A stretch of 64,000 bases of DNA from Halovenus amylolytica. Its GTDB lineage: Archaea > Halobacteriota > Halobacteria > Halobacteriales > Haloarculaceae. Location of the stretch: assembly GCA_004015825.1 (NCBI GenBank), contig SAYS01000004.1, positions 1-64,000 on the forward strand, read 5' to 3'. Below, one piece after another: positions 7,302 through 16,949 of this stretch. The notes below the pieces were generated by a model. It was given only the letters and a program-made list of their open reading frames with translations. It was not told the origin of the DNA and did not search any database. The first letter of the stretch is position 1. Each line of letters begins with the position of its first letter. The position numbers were made by a program, and so were the translations under genes.

Positions 7302-8372
7302 TTACTCCTCTTCGTCGTAGTGTTCACCCAGCGCCGCCGGAATCCGGGTCCGGCCGACGAACATCAACACCAGAATGACGACGATGAAGGGAAGCACCTG
7401 GAACAGTTGCTGTGGAACGTCGAGCGCGGCGATCTGCTGGAGGCGAAACTGGAGTGCGTCGAAACTCGCAAACAACAGAGCGCCCCCAACGGACGCGATC
7501 GGGTTGTAGTTCCCGAACAGGTAGGCGACGATACCGAGGAAGCCACGACCGCCGATACTCGTTTCACCGGCTCCGACGAATCGCCCGAGCTGGCCGAGCG
7601 TGAACCCCGCACCGCCGATCCCACAGAACACACCCGAGATCAAGATGCCCTTGTAACGCGTTCGACTCACGCTCACACCGGCAGTGTCCAGTGCTCTCGG
7701 ATTGTCACCGCAAGCTCTGATGTACCGTCCCAACTGCGTCGACCGGAGCACGTACCAGCAAAGTGGTGCCGAGACGAGCATCAGGTACACCATCGGGGAG
7801 GCATCGAACAGTACGGGACCGAGGACTGGGATCTCGGAGAGAAGTGGGATCTCCCATGTCCCGAAGGTGCCGACAGAGGGGCTGTTGACACTCTCGAAGA
7901 GGATCAGCGAGACGAAGGGTGCGAGTCCGAGCGAGATGAGCCAGATCGCGAGCCCGGCGATCACCTGATTCGACTCGAAGCGGATGACGAACACTGCGAA
8001 GACGAACGCTGCACCCACGCTGACGAGGATCCCGGCAAAAAAGCCAGTCCACAGCGCCATCTGCGGAGAGACGCCAGCATCGGACAGCCTGACGACAGCG
8101 ACGACGCTACTCAACGCCGAGAGGATTAGAAAGCCTTCGATACCGATGTTGATGACGCCCGTTTTTTCGGCGAAGATCCCGCCCATCGCTGCGAACGCCA
8201 CCGGGACAGCAACCCGGAGAACGGCACTCGCATAGCCTGTATCCAGCAGTGCGTCGAGTATTTGCTCGCTCACGGAGCCTGGTGGCGCGACCGCCCGGGC
8301 GACGATCAGGGCGAGTATCAGACCGACGAATCCTCCGATCCATTTCCCGGCAGTACGGAGTACCTCGCCCAT
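7302..8372 (-). CDS. BMP-type ABC transporter permease 2
   Basis: 356 residues with about eight to ten membrane segments. The EKTGVINIGIEGFLILSA stretch near residue 70 is the hallmark of the NupQ/YufQ-type permeases that work with BMP lipoproteins to import nucleosides or related sugars. GDNPRALDTAGV is the cytoplasmic coupling loop that contacts the ATPase. Its ATG shares one base with the stop of the previous permease (TAATG), indicating translational coupling. Ends in an acidic tail. Confidence 0.92.
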   Translation of the reverse strand: MGEVLRTAGKWIGGFVGLILALIVARAVAPPGSVSEQILDALLDTGYASAVLRVAVPVAFAAMGGIFAEKTGVINIGIEGFLILSALSSVVAVVRLSDAGVSPQMALWTGFFAGILVSVGAAFVFAVFVIRFESNQVIAGLAIWLISLGLAPFVSLILFESVNSPSVGTFGTWEIPLLSEIPVLGPVLFDASPMVYLMLVSAPLCWYVLRSTQLGRYIRACGDNPRALDTAGVSVSRTRYKGILISGVFCGIGGAGFTLGQLGRFVGAGETSIGGRGFLGIVAYLFGNYNPIASVGGALLFASFDALQFRLQQIAALDVPQQLFQVLPFIVVILVLMFVGRTRIPAALGEHYDEEE

Positions 8373-9562
8373 TAGTTACTCCCCTCGGTCTCGATGTCGA
8401 TAACACCGCGTCTGTTCAGTCGTTTGCCCATCATGCGAAATAGTTCCGGCGTTGCGACCAGCAGGATGATCAACCCACGCAGGACTCCGACGAGTTCGCT
8501 CGGAATCCCGAGCTGGAACTGGATCGCCTGCCCGCCGCTCTGGAGCGCCCCGAAGAGCAGTCCCGACGGAAACAGCCCGAGTGGGTTGTTGCCCGCGAGA
8601 ATCGAGACGGCGATCCCGTCGAAGCCAAGCGGTGGCGGCCCGGTCTGCCACCGACCGAGCACCATCAGCACGTACAGTGCGCCGCCGATCCCGGCCACGG
8701 CCCCCGCTGTCGTCATCGAAAATAGCGTCGTAAACCGCTCGTCGACGCCACCGAAGATGGCTGCCTTCTGCTGAGACCCCATCGCACGGAGTTCGTAGCC
8801 GACCGTCGTGCGCGTGAGGAGCCAGTAGGCAGCAGCGACGATCCCCAGCGCAAAGACGAAGACGGGCAAGGAAAAATCCGCGCTGTTCGCGAAAAACTGT
8901 GGGTTCAGTTCTGCGGCCTCGGGAATCGCCTCCGTCTGTGTCCCCTGGATCGATTCGTCGACGAAGTAGCGGTCGACGAGCACGAACGCGACTGCTGTGG
9001 CGATAAAGTTGAACAGCAATGTTGTGACGACCTCGTTCATCTCGAAGCGAACCTTCAGATAGCCGGGGAGAAAGCCGTACAGTCCCCCGACAGCCGCCCC
9101 GGCGAGGAGTCCAGTCGGAACGAGAACGATCCGCCCGACTGCTCCGCCGGGAACGACAGTTGCAACCCAGATGACGCCCACGGCTGCTCCCAGCGAGCCG
9201 AGGACAAACTGTCCCTGCGCACCGATGTTGAACAGTCCGGCTTTGTACGGAATCGCGAAGCTCAGCGCAGTGAACAGAAGCAGCGTCGTCCACCGGAGTG
9301 TCCGCGATATCTCGAAGTTGCCACCGAACGAGCCATCGAACATCACCAGCCAGACCTCGAGTGGGTTGTAACAGAACTCCACACCCATGATGTACAGCGC
9401 AGGTGAGCCACAACTGGCGACGGAGCCCGCCGCCAGAATGACGAGAACCCCGACGCCGATAGCGAAGATGACAGCCGCGATACTGACGAGAATCCGTTGC
9501 CCCGTCGAGAGCCGAACGATGGTCCCCAACAGTCCCTCGAACCGTTCTTTGAGTGGACTCAT
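8372..9562 (-). CDS. BMP-type ABC transporter permease 1
   Basis: 396 residues, multi-spanning. It has the paired hallmark YKAGLFNIGAQGQFVLGSL near residue 105 and a coupling loop ELRAMGSQQKAAIFGG, as in the NupP/YufP permeases. It probably forms a heterodimeric pore with the next gene product. The start codon overlaps the ATPase gene's stop by four bases (ATGA). The N-terminus carries an extra cytosolic and first-helix segment. Confidence 0.92.
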   Translation of the reverse strand: MSPLKERFEGLLGTIVRLSTGQRILVSIAAVIFAIGVGVLVILAAGSVASCGSPALYIMGVEFCYNPLEVWLVMFDGSFGGNFEISRTLRWTTLLLFTALSFAIPYKAGLFNIGAQGQFVLGSLGAAVGVIWVATVVPGGAVGRIVLVPTGLLAGAAVGGLYGFLPGYLKVRFEMNEVVTTLLFNFIATAVAFVLVDRYFVDESIQGTQTEAIPEAAELNPQFFANSADFSLPVFVFALGIVAAAYWLLTRTTVGYELRAMGSQQKAAIFGGVDERFTTLFSMTTAGAVAGIGGALYVLMVLGRWQTGPPPLGFDGIAVSILAGNNPLGLFPSGLLFGALQSGGQAIQFQLGIPSELVGVLRGLIILLVATPELFRMMGKRLNRRGVIDIETEGSN

Positions 9563-11109
9563 TGTGGTCCCACCGCCCGCTCTGTCTCGATCTGCTCGCC
9601 GGCCATCAACAGCCCGAGCTGTTCTTTGGACACCGATTCGGGATCGACGACGTCGGCGAAGGCCCCGTCGTGGAGGACGCCGATGCGGTCCGAAAGACTG
9701 GTCACCTCGTCCAGCGAGGCCGAGACCAGCAGGATGGCAACACCCCGATCCCGCATCTCGAGTAACTGGTCGTGAATAAACTCCATGCTCCCGACGTCGA
9801 CACCGCGGGTCGGGTGGGCCGCGACGACGAGATCCGGCTCCCGCAGGAACTCGCGGCCGACGACGAACTTCTGCTGGTTGCCGCCGGAGAGCGAGCGCGC
9901 CAGCGCTTGCGGGTTCGGCGGGCGAACGTCGTAGGTCTCGATTATCTCCTCGGTGTGCTCCCGGACGGCGTCCCAGTCGATCTGTCGGCCGTCGCGGAAC
10001 TGGTCGTCCCGCTGGCTTCCGAGGACGGCGTTCTGTACCAGATCGAAATCGAGCACCAGCGCTCGTTCCTGGCGCTCGCCTGGGATGTAGGACATGCCGA
10101 GCGCCATCCGCTCGCGCCGGGAGAGATCGCCGATCTCTCTCCCATCGATCGAGATATCCCCCGCAGTGTGTTCGCGGAGGCCAGTGATCGCCTCGACGAG
10201 TTCGGACTGGCCGTTGCCGTCGACTCCGGCCACACCGAAGATTTCGCCCCGGTGGACGGTCAGATCGACGCCACTGACCTTCTGGATGCCCTGATCGTTC
10301 GTCACCGAGAGATCGGAGACAGACAGCTGTGGATCACCGCGGTTGACGGGTTCCTTGTCGACGTTCAGGAGAACGTCACGGCCGACCATCTGTCTCGCGA
10401 GTTCGTCCTGTGTCGTCCCGGCCCCGTCGACTGTCCCGACTTTGCGACCGTCCCGGAGCACGGTAATCCTGTCTGCGACGGTCAGTGCCTCGTCGAGTTT
10501 GTGCGTGATGAAGATGATCGTCTTTCCCTGGGCTGTCAGCTCCTCGAAGACCTCGAACAGCTGGTCGGCTTCCTGTGGTGTGAGTACGGACGTCGGCTCG
10601 TCGAAGATGAAGATATCGGCACCCCGATACAGCGTTTTGACCACCTCGATACGCTGCTGGACACCGACGCTGAGCTCCTCGACAGGAGTGTGGATATCGT
10701 CCGCGATCCCGAAGCCGTAGCGGTCACTTAGTTCCCGGATATCTGCTTCGACGGCCCCATCGTCGATGGCGAGTCCACCGTACCGGATCGGTTCCCAGCC
10801 GAGCGCGATGTTTTCGAGGACGGTCATCGGATCGACGAGCGTGAAATGCTGGTGGATCATCCCCACACCGCGTTCGATCGCGTCCTGCGGCGTCTCGAAA
10901 TCGACCGTCTCGCCGTCGATCCTGACTGTCCCCTCGGTCGGTTCGTACAGCCCGTAGAGGATGTTCATAAGCGTCGACTTTCCCGCACCGTTTTCGCCGA
11001 GCAGGACGTGGACCGACCCCTGTTCGATTTCGAGGTCGATCTGGTCGTTTGCGAGGACACCACCCGGAAATCGTTTCGTGATCCCGTCCAGGTGCACTGC
11101 GACACTCAT
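9559..11109 (-). CDS. BMP-type ABC transporter ATPase (two NBDs)
   Basis: 516 residues with two fused nucleotide-binding domains, the usual layout for sugar/nucleoside importers (YufO/NupO, RbsA type). The first has Walker A G38-ENGAGKS, Walker B IFIFDEPTS and an ELSVGVQQR signature loop. The second has the degenerate Walker A GVDGNGQSE and the signature LSGGNQQK. This asymmetry is normal for the family. It powers import through the two permeases encoded directly downstream. Confidence 0.95.
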   Translation of the reverse strand: MSVAVHLDGITKRFPGGVLANDQIDLEIEQGSVHVLLGENGAGKSTLMNILYGLYEPTEGTVRIDGETVDFETPQDAIERGVGMIHQHFTLVDPMTVLENIALGWEPIRYGGLAIDDGAVEADIRELSDRYGFGIADDIHTPVEELSVGVQQRIEVVKTLYRGADIFIFDEPTSVLTPQEADQLFEVFEELTAQGKTIIFITHKLDEALTVADRITVLRDGRKVGTVDGAGTTQDELARQMVGRDVLLNVDKEPVNRGDPQLSVSDLSVTNDQGIQKVSGVDLTVHRGEIFGVAGVDGNGQSELVEAITGLREHTAGDISIDGREIGDLSRRERMALGMSYIPGERQERALVLDFDLVQNAVLGSQRDDQFRDGRQIDWDAVREHTEEIIETYDVRPPNPQALARSLSGGNQQKFVVGREFLREPDLVVAAHPTRGVDVGSMEFIHDQLLEMRDRGVAILLVSASLDEVTSLSDRIGVLHDGAFADVVDPESVSKEQLGLLMAGEQIETERAVGPQ

Positions 11110-11187
11110 GAGGGAATCTGTCTACTTGCCTGAGACACGTTGATCATAGTTGGTTCTCTCCGCGTGCTGTACAGCCCACCCGTCTCG

Positions 11188-12240
11188 TCAAGGTGTGCTG
11201 GGAACGTCGATCTCGCCGTCCGCGATCGCCTGTTTCGTCGCTTCGGCCTGGTCTTTGATATCCTGTGGGATCTCCTCACCGATCTCGACACCCCACGGCA
11301 CCTCGAACCCACCCTGACCGGCGCTGAGTTCGAAGGAGACACCACCCTCGTACTCACCCTCGACGACGCGTTCGACCGCGTTGACGACACTCGTATCGAC
11401 GCCTTTGATGATGCTTCCGAGGATGATATCGGAGAAATCCGAGGCGGTTTCGGACTGTCTGCTGTCTGCACCGAACGCGAACCGTCCGCGGTCCTGGCAG
11501 GCCTGGAACAGCCCCGACCCGCCGGCACCCGCGCCGTGGAGCAACACGTCGGCACCGCTGTCGATCATCGACACTGCGGCCTCCTCGACATCGCCGGGGT
11601 TGTCGAAGCCACCGACGTAACTCGTCAGCAGTTCGAACTCCTCGTCGACACTCTGTGCCCCGGCCCTGAACCCGGCCTCGAACTCCTGAACGGCCGGAAC
11701 TTCGGCACCACCGACGAAACCGATGGTCGTATTCGATGGGTCGGTCGAGCCGCCACCGGCCGAGAACTCCATCGAGGAGAGTGTTGCAGCAGCCTCCCCG
11801 GCGATGTACGAACCCTCGTGTGCCGCGTAGACCCAGCTTTCGACGTTGGGTTTGTCCAGCACTGCGTCGAGCAACGCCCAGTTCTGGTCGGAATACTCGT
11901 CGGCATTTTCCTGCAGTGGCGAGACGTGTTCGAAGCCCAGACAGATGATGAGGTCGTAATCCGGATCCTCCGAGCGGGCAAACTGGTTCTGGAAATCAGC
12001 GAAATCGGCATTGCTCTGGGGTCCTGCGTCGTCGAAGCTGATATCGAACTCCTCTGCTGCCCTGTTGAGCCCCGCGTTCGCCGCATCACTGAACGACTCG
12101 TCACCAGTGCCACCCAGTGCATATATCATGGCAATATCATACTCTGCCTCGTCGCCGCCACCGCCACCGGTCGAACAGCCAGCCAGTCCGACCGTCAGTC
12201 CGACACCGCCAGCTTTCAGAACGTCACGCCGTGAGGTCAT
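11188..12240 (-). CDS. BMP family substrate-binding lipoprotein
   Basis: I use the ATG at 12240, which lies 28 bases from a TATA box. The N-terminus MTSRRDVLKAGG is a twin-arginine signal and LAGC-STGGGGG is a lipobox, so the protein is exported folded and anchored by lipid. The body matches the BMP/PnrA family (IYALGGTGDESFSDAANAG at its start, with DDAG and GFEH segments further on). BMP proteins mostly bind nucleosides; the nearby nucleoside hydrolase supports that here. First gene of the transporter operon. Confidence 0.93.
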   Translation of the reverse strand: MTSRRDVLKAGGVGLTVGLAGCSTGGGGGDEAEYDIAMIYALGGTGDESFSDAANAGLNRAAEEFDISFDDAGPQSNADFADFQNQFARSEDPDYDLIICLGFEHVSPLQENADEYSDQNWALLDAVLDKPNVESWVYAAHEGSYIAGEAAATLSSMEFSAGGGSTDPSNTTIGFVGGAEVPAVQEFEAGFRAGAQSVDEEFELLTSYVGGFDNPGDVEEAAVSMIDSGADVLLHGAGAGGSGLFQACQDRGRFAFGADSRQSETASDFSDIILGSIIKGVDTSVVNAVERVVEGEYEGGVSFELSAGQGGFEVPWGVEIGEEIPQDIKDQAEATKQAIADGEIDVPSTP

Positions 12241-12262
12241 ACTCAGACTCTCCAAGTGGAGA

Positions 12263-12275
12263 ATTATATATCTTG
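12263..12275 (-). promoter_or_regulatory. Promoter of the BMP transporter operon
   Basis: On the minus strand AGATATATAATTC is centred ~28 bases before the lipoprotein ATG. A 5-bp inverted repeat (TCTCC-AAGT-GGAGA, ~12246-12259) lies between the box and the start and could be an operator. Confidence 0.55.
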
Positions 12276-12351
12276 CTACTGACGCATATATAACTGTCTG
12301 TATGCTGGCACTGCGAGGAAATAATGAAACTTTTCAATCACTAACGGAGGA

Positions 12352-13596
12352 TCAGAAACTGCTATCGGGGTGTTCCCACTCCTCGTAGTAGGCCTGCTGG
12401 CTCTCGGTCAGCGACTCCGTCGAGAGTCCGAGCGTCTCGAGTTTCCGGTCCGCGACCGCTCTGTCCAGTCGATCCGGAATGTTGTACAGTCCGGGTTCGA
12501 GGTCGGTGCCGTCGGCGAGCATGTCGTAGGCGGCCATGAACATCATCGCGAAGGTGGTGTCCATCACTTCGGCCGGGTGACCCTGACTGTACGGCCCCGT
12601 CAGATTGACGAGTCGGCCCTCGGCGAGGAGATTCAGGTGCCGACCGTCGGGCATGTGATACCGGGTCACGCCCTCCTTGGGTGAACTGACGTCGTCGGCC
12701 ATATCCGAGAGCGCGTCGAGATCGATCTCGACGTCGAAGTGGCCGGAGTTCGCGATCGTCGCGCCGTCGCTCATCTGCTCGAAGTGTTCGGCCCGGATCA
12801 CCTCGCGGTTGCCCGTCGCCGAGATGAAGAGATCGCCAGTAGCGGCAGCCTCGTCCATATCCATCACGCGGTGGCCGTCCATGTGTGCCTGGAGGGCTTT
12901 TCTGGGGTCGACTTCGGTGACGATCGTCTGTCCACCCATCCCGCGTGCCTTGTTGGCGATGCCGCGCCCACAGTAGCCGTAGCCACAGACGACGATATCT
13001 TTCCCCGAGATCAGCGAGTTCGTCGTGATGGCGATGTTCGTCAGTGAGGACTCGCCGGTGCCGTGGACGTTGTCGAAGAAGTGTTTCATCGGCGTGTCGT
13101 TGACGCCGTAGACCGGGAACTCCAGAATCCCCTCCTCGTCCATCGCTTCGAGTCGTGTGATGCCGGCGGTCGTCTGCTCACCGCCGCCGATCACCGTCTC
13201 GGCGAGGTCTGGATGCTGTGCGTGGCATTTGGCGATGAGTTCACAGCCGTCGTCGAGGATGAAATCCGGCTCCTCGTCGAGCAGTTCGTGCTGGGCCTCG
13301 TCGAACTCCTCGTCGGTCATCCCCTCCCACGCGTACGCGGTGATCCCGTCGCGGCTGTCGAGTTCGTCGACGACAGCGCCGTGGGTACTCTGTGGCTCAC
13401 TGGGCGCGAACAGTACCTCCGCGCCGGCGGCGTGGAGTGTCTCGATCGCGACGCCTGATTTCGCTTCGAGGTGTGAAGCGAAGGCAACAGTGTAGCCGTC
13501 GAGCGGTGCATCCTCACGGTACTCCTCCTGGAAGGATGCGAGAATCGGTGTGTGGTCACGTGCCCACGTGAGTGGACTCTCTTCGTGTGATGACAT
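12352..13596 (-). CDS. ahcY: Adenosylhomocysteinase
   Basis: 414 residues from the ATG at 13596, about the usual size of archaeal enzymes. It hydrolyses S-adenosylhomocysteine to adenosine and homocysteine and so keeps methylation running. Visible features are the substrate loop SHLEAKSGVA, DDGCEL, GGGEQTTAG, and the NAD-binding CGYGYCGRG. The upstream extension of the frame runs past a TATA-like element (13619-13629) and is rejected. It is divergent from the nucleoside hydrolase and follows the nucleoside importer, so adenosine release and nucleoside breakdown are encoded side by side. Confidence 0.95.
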   Translation of the reverse strand: MSSHEESPLTWARDHTPILASFQEEYREDAPLDGYTVAFASHLEAKSGVAIETLHAAGAEVLFAPSEPQSTHGAVVDELDSRDGITAYAWEGMTDEEFDEAQHELLDEEPDFILDDGCELIAKCHAQHPDLAETVIGGGEQTTAGITRLEAMDEEGILEFPVYGVNDTPMKHFFDNVHGTGESSLTNIAITTNSLISGKDIVVCGYGYCGRGIANKARGMGGQTIVTEVDPRKALQAHMDGHRVMDMDEAAATGDLFISATGNREVIRAEHFEQMSDGATIANSGHFDVEIDLDALSDMADDVSSPKEGVTRYHMPDGRHLNLLAEGRLVNLTGPYSQGHPAEVMDTTFAMMFMAAYDMLADGTDLEPGLYNIPDRLDRAVADRKLETLGLSTESLTESQQAYYEEWEHPDSSF

Positions 13597-13708
13597 AGTT
13601 CTCACCAGCAACGCCGTTCGCATAAGTACTGCGTCTGATTCTGTCAGCTGGAAATATACTTGCGACAGTTTGGCCGAGTTTTTGTCCCCCCGGCGCGCAA
13701 CTCCTGGC

Positions 13709-14671
13709 ATGTCACCAGCCCCCAGGAGAGTCCTGATCGACACAGATACCGCCGGCGACGACGCACAGGCGTTGCTGTTGGCTGCGACGAGCGACCGGAT
13801 CGACATCGAAGGTGTGACGATCGCTGCCGGCAACGTCGAGTTCGACCGGCAAGTCGAGAACGCCAAGTACACACTGGATCTGGTCGACAACGAGACCACC
13901 GTCTACGAGGGTGCGCGCAGCCCACTGCTCAAAGACCACGAGTTCGCCGAACAGATCCACGGTGAGGGCGGCCTCGGCGGCGATCTGTTCCCCGAGACCG
14001 GGATCGAGTCTGGAGAGCAGTATGGGGTCGATTATATCGTCGAGACAGTGCGGGCAAATCCTGGGGAGATAACACTCGTCTGTCTCGCCCCACTGACCAA
14101 CGTCGCACTCGCACTGAAAAAAGAACCCGCGCTGAACGACCTCGTCGACGAGGTGTACGTGATGGGCGGCAACGTCCACTGGCCCGGCAACGATACCGCG
14201 ACAGCCGAGTTCAACTTCTGGGTCGATCCGGATGCGGCCAAGATCGTCCTCGAACATATGGACGTGACACTGTTCGACTGGGGACTGTCGGTCAGGGACA
14301 CCGCCTTCGAGTCGGCGTTTTTCTCGATGCTCCGGGCAGAGGACGACTCCGCGCTCGCTGACTTCTATCTGGAATGTACCAAAGTGGGTCGCGCGTATAA
14401 CAGAGAGCACCGCGGGGGAGAGCGGACCGTCCAGCCGGATTCCTCGGTCGTCGCCGCGCTGATCGAACCCGATCTGGTCGAGGAAACGAGTCACTCCTAC
14501 GTGACCGTCGACGAGCGGGAGGGGATCACGCGTGGCCACACGGTCGTCGACACCGGCGAGTGGGACCTCGGCGAGCCCCGGACGAGGGTAGTCGAATCGC
14601 TCGACAGCGATCTGTTCGAACGGATGATGCGGTCACTGTTGCTCCATGGTACACCGGACGATGTGCTGTAA
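13709..14671 (+). CDS. Nucleoside hydrolase (IunH family)
   Basis: 320 residues starting at the ATG at 13709. The calcium-binding DxDxxxDD motif is D11-T-D13-T-A-G-D17-D18. CLAPLTNVALAL and YVMGGN are further family signatures. The enzyme cleaves the N-glycosidic bond of ribonucleosides to give ribose and a base. Its place between adenosylhomocysteinase and aldolase, and near the BMP importer, suggests use of imported or salvaged nucleosides. Substrate preference cannot be read from the sequence. Confidence 0.93.
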   Translation: MSPAPRRVLIDTDTAGDDAQALLLAATSDRIDIEGVTIAAGNVEFDRQVENAKYTLDLVDNETTVYEGARSPLLKDHEFAEQIHGEGGLGGDLFPETGIESGEQYGVDYIVETVRANPGEITLVCLAPLTNVALALKKEPALNDLVDEVYVMGGNVHWPGNDTATAEFNFWVDPDAAKIVLEHMDVTLFDWGLSVRDTAFESAFFSMLRAEDDSALADFYLECTKVGRAYNREHRGGERTVQPDSSVVAALIEPDLVEETSHSYVTVDEREGITRGHTVVDTGEWDLGEPRTRVVESLDSDLFERMMRSLLLHGTPDDVL

Positions 14672-14728
14672 CTGATGGTGCCGTGAGCGCCCGCTCGGCG
14701 ATCGTGACAGAACACAGATTCCGCGGGG

Positions 14729-14738
14729 ATTTATTACG
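14729..14738 (+). promoter_or_regulatory. TATA box of the aldolase gene
   Basis: ATTTATTACG is centred ~34 bases upstream of the ATG at 14768, predicting a leader of about seven nucleotides. Confidence 0.55.
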
Positions 14739-14767
14739 CACCCGCGAGAGGCCACAGATACGCAAAC

Positions 14768-15760
14768 ATGACATTTTACCAGGGTGCGGAACTGGCGGAA
14801 GTGTACGACGAAGCGCTCGACGAGGGGTTCGGTCTGATTGCGAGCAACATTGCAGAGCCAAACATTATGATGGGGTTGATGAAAGGCGCCGAGCGGGCTG
14901 ACTCGGATCTGCTCATCCAGATGAGCAACGGCGCCTGTACGTTCGCCGGCAACGGCGACGCGATCGATGGGCTGCAGGCGATGGGGAACTACATCGAGTT
15001 GATCGCCGATCAGTACGACATCGGCGTCTTTCTGAACATGGACCACCAGACCGATCCGGATATCATCCAGCGACAGATCGATCTGGATATCCCGTCGTCG
15101 ATCATGATCGACGCTTCCCACGAGAGCTTCGAGCAGAACGTCGAACAGAGCCGCCGTGTCGTCGAGATGACCGAATCTACCGACTCGGAGATTCTCGTCG
15201 AGGCCGAGCTGGGCAAAATCAAGGGTGTCGAAGACGAGATTGTCTCCGAGGAAGCCTTCTACACCGATCCCGAGCAGGCCGTCGAGTTCGTCGACCGAAC
15301 GGGCTGTGACCTGCTGGCCATCTCCGTCGGCACACAGCACGGTGTCGCGAAGGGACGAAATCTGGAGATCCGGCCAGACCTCGCGGGCGACATCCGGACG
15401 GCGCTGCGGGATCACGGCCTGGATACGCCGCTGGTCTTGCACGGCGCATCCGGCCTCCAGCCCGACCAGCTCCAGAAGATGCTCCAGAACGGGATCTGCA
15501 AGGTGAACAAAGATACCCGATACCAGTACGAGTACACGCGGACGGCGTACGATCTCTACCGGGACAACGACGAGGCGATCGTCCCCTCGGAGAGCACGGA
15601 CGACGACCGTGAGACCTTCTTCAACAACGTCGAGTGGTCGCCGAACAAGGATTACTTCGATCCGCGTGTCGTCGGCCGTGATATCCGGGAGCGAATCGCC
15701 GACGTCTACGAGGATCTGGCGAACGTGGCAGGCAGTGCCGGCCGAAGCCAGCTCGACTAG
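14768..15760 (+). CDS. fba: Class II fructose-bisphosphate aldolase
   Basis: 330 residues. NMDHQTD near residue 92 supplies the catalytic Asp and zinc His, VEAELG the metal-binding Glu, [12 protein letters not shown] another zinc His, and LVLHGASGL the third; this is the class II metal-dependent aldolase pattern. It interconverts fructose-1,6-bisphosphate with two trioses. It converges with fructose-1,6-bisphosphatase, and the two genes share overlapping stop codons in one CTAG. Together they make a gluconeogenic pair. Confidence 0.93.
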   Translation: MTFYQGAELAEVYDEALDEGFGLIASNIAEPNIMMGLMKGAERADSDLLIQMSNGACTFAGNGDAIDGLQAMGNYIELIADQYDIGVFLNMDHQTDPDIIQRQIDLDIPSSIMIDASHESFEQNVEQSRRVVEMTESTDSEILVEAELGKIKGVEDEIVSEEAFYTDPEQAVEFVDRTGCDLLAISVGTQHGVAKGRNLEIRPDLAGDIRTALRDHGLDTPLVLHGASGLQPDQLQKMLQNGICKVNKDTRYQYEYTRTAYDLYRDNDEAIVPSESTDDDRETFFNNVEWSPNKDYFDPRVVGRDIRERIADVYEDLANVAGSAGRSQLD

Positions 15761-16602
15761 TTGCCGAGACTCGCTTCGATGCGGTCGATTATCTCTTCGT
15801 TGCCAAGGAACGTCTGTGTCCTGGCGTGGTAGCCGTCCGGTTCGACATCGAGCAGTGACTGGGTGCCGTCCGTCGAGCCACCGCCTGCGGCCTCGATGAT
15901 GTAGGCCAGCGGTGCCGATTCGAAGTGGACTCTGAGTTTGCCGTCCGGGTAGCCATCGGTCGCCGGGTAGCCAAAGAGGCCACCGTACTCCATGACCTGC
16001 GAGAGATCGGCGATCGTCGCGCCGCCGTATCGGGGCTTCAGCTCACGTTCCAGTTCGTTCGCAAGAGATTCGAGTGCTTCGGAGCGCTGGCCGCGTTTCC
16101 CGGCCAGACCCAGGACGACCTGGTCGTCGGGGAGTTCGACCGTCCCCCAGCCCTCGCTGAAGCCGTCACGCAGGAGGAATCGGAGGACACTGTCGCGGTC
16201 TTCGCGTGCGACCGTCATCGTGGTGTAGGGGCCGTACAGCACCATGATCGCACCGACCAGCTCCCGTCCCGAGGCCGGCAGTGGGGCATCGTAGATGCCG
16301 ACGATCGTCCCCACGGGGTTGTTCGAACGGAGGTTGGACGAGCCGTCGAGTGGATCGATCGCGATGGTGTACCCATCACCACAGTCGACTGCAGTCTCGC
16401 GTTCCTCGGTGACGTACTCCCCGACTGCGTCCAGATCTGACAGTTTGTCGAAAAAGAGTTTGTCGGCCCAGACGTCCGCGTCGATCTGTTCCTCGCCCGA
16501 CGGGTTCGTCCCGCCTTCGGCCCCAGCGTGGCTGGCGAGATTTTCGCTGACGTAGTTCGCTGTCGTCTGTACCGCACCGACGATGCTGTCGAGTGAACTC
16601 AT
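15757..16602 (-). CDS. fbp: Fructose-1,6-bisphosphatase (class I)
   Basis: 281 residues from the ATG at 16602, chosen because [11 protein letters not shown] gives the normal N-terminal helix. It dephosphorylates fructose-1,6-bisphosphate, the committed step of gluconeogenesis. The metal and phosphate motif IDPLDGSSN is intact near residue 98, as are a VTEERE acidic loop and a [12 protein letters not shown] substrate segment. The gene converges with the aldolase, and the stop codons overlap. Confidence 0.94.
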   Translation of the reverse strand: MSSLDSIVGAVQTTANYVSENLASHAGAEGGTNPSGEEQIDADVWADKLFFDKLSDLDAVGEYVTEERETAVDCGDGYTIAIDPLDGSSNLRSNNPVGTIVGIYDAPLPASGRELVGAIMVLYGPYTTMTVAREDRDSVLRFLLRDGFSEGWGTVELPDDQVVLGLAGKRGQRSEALESLANELERELKPRYGGATIADLSQVMEYGGLFGYPATDGYPDGKLRVHFESAPLAYIIEAAGGGSTDGTQSLLDVEPDGYHARTQTFLGNEEIIDRIEASLGN

Positions 16603-16757
16603 CGGTCCCACCTCGAACGATTGCAGTATCGAAACTCCATACTCCATATCCATCTGCGGCCGGCATTATACTATTGATCTGCTTCATCTGTGACATGTGA
16701 ACGGCTCACGATCACTATTCCAGTCAGATACATCAGTTTGCCCCGCCGAACACAGGT

Positions 16758-16937
16758 ATGGAGTGTGCCAAAGACGACTGTAACGACGATGCAACCTTCG
16801 AACTCCACATCCCCTGGAAAGCAAACGAGTTCGTCTGTGCTGGACACGCGCGGGTTGCGTCACGGCAGGAAGGCGTCGTCGCTGATCCACTCGATACGGC
16901 GGACGAGGACCTTCCGGACGGTGCGGCCAACCAGTGA
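16758..16937 (+). CDS. 59-residue zinc-finger micro-protein
   Basis: A short frame from the ATG at 16758 to TGA at 16935. It starts MECAKDDCNDDATFEL, has a second cluster FVCAGHARV, and is acidic. C3, C8, C27 and H30 can form one zinc site (Cx4C...CxxH). Haloarchaea encode many such zinc-finger micro-proteins of under 70 residues. It sits between the fbp gene and a DUF373 gene on the other strand. Role unknown. Confidence 0.7.
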   Translation: MECAKDDCNDDATFELHIPWKANEFVCAGHARVASRQEGVVADPLDTADEDLPDGAANQ

Positions 16938-16949
16938 CAGTTCGCTCCG

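Noticed and set aside
11140..12234. Long + strand frame opposite the BMP lipoprotein gene
   Set aside because: It is antisense to a clear lipoprotein and has no recognisable domain; GC-rich haloarchaeal genes commonly leave long open antisense frames.
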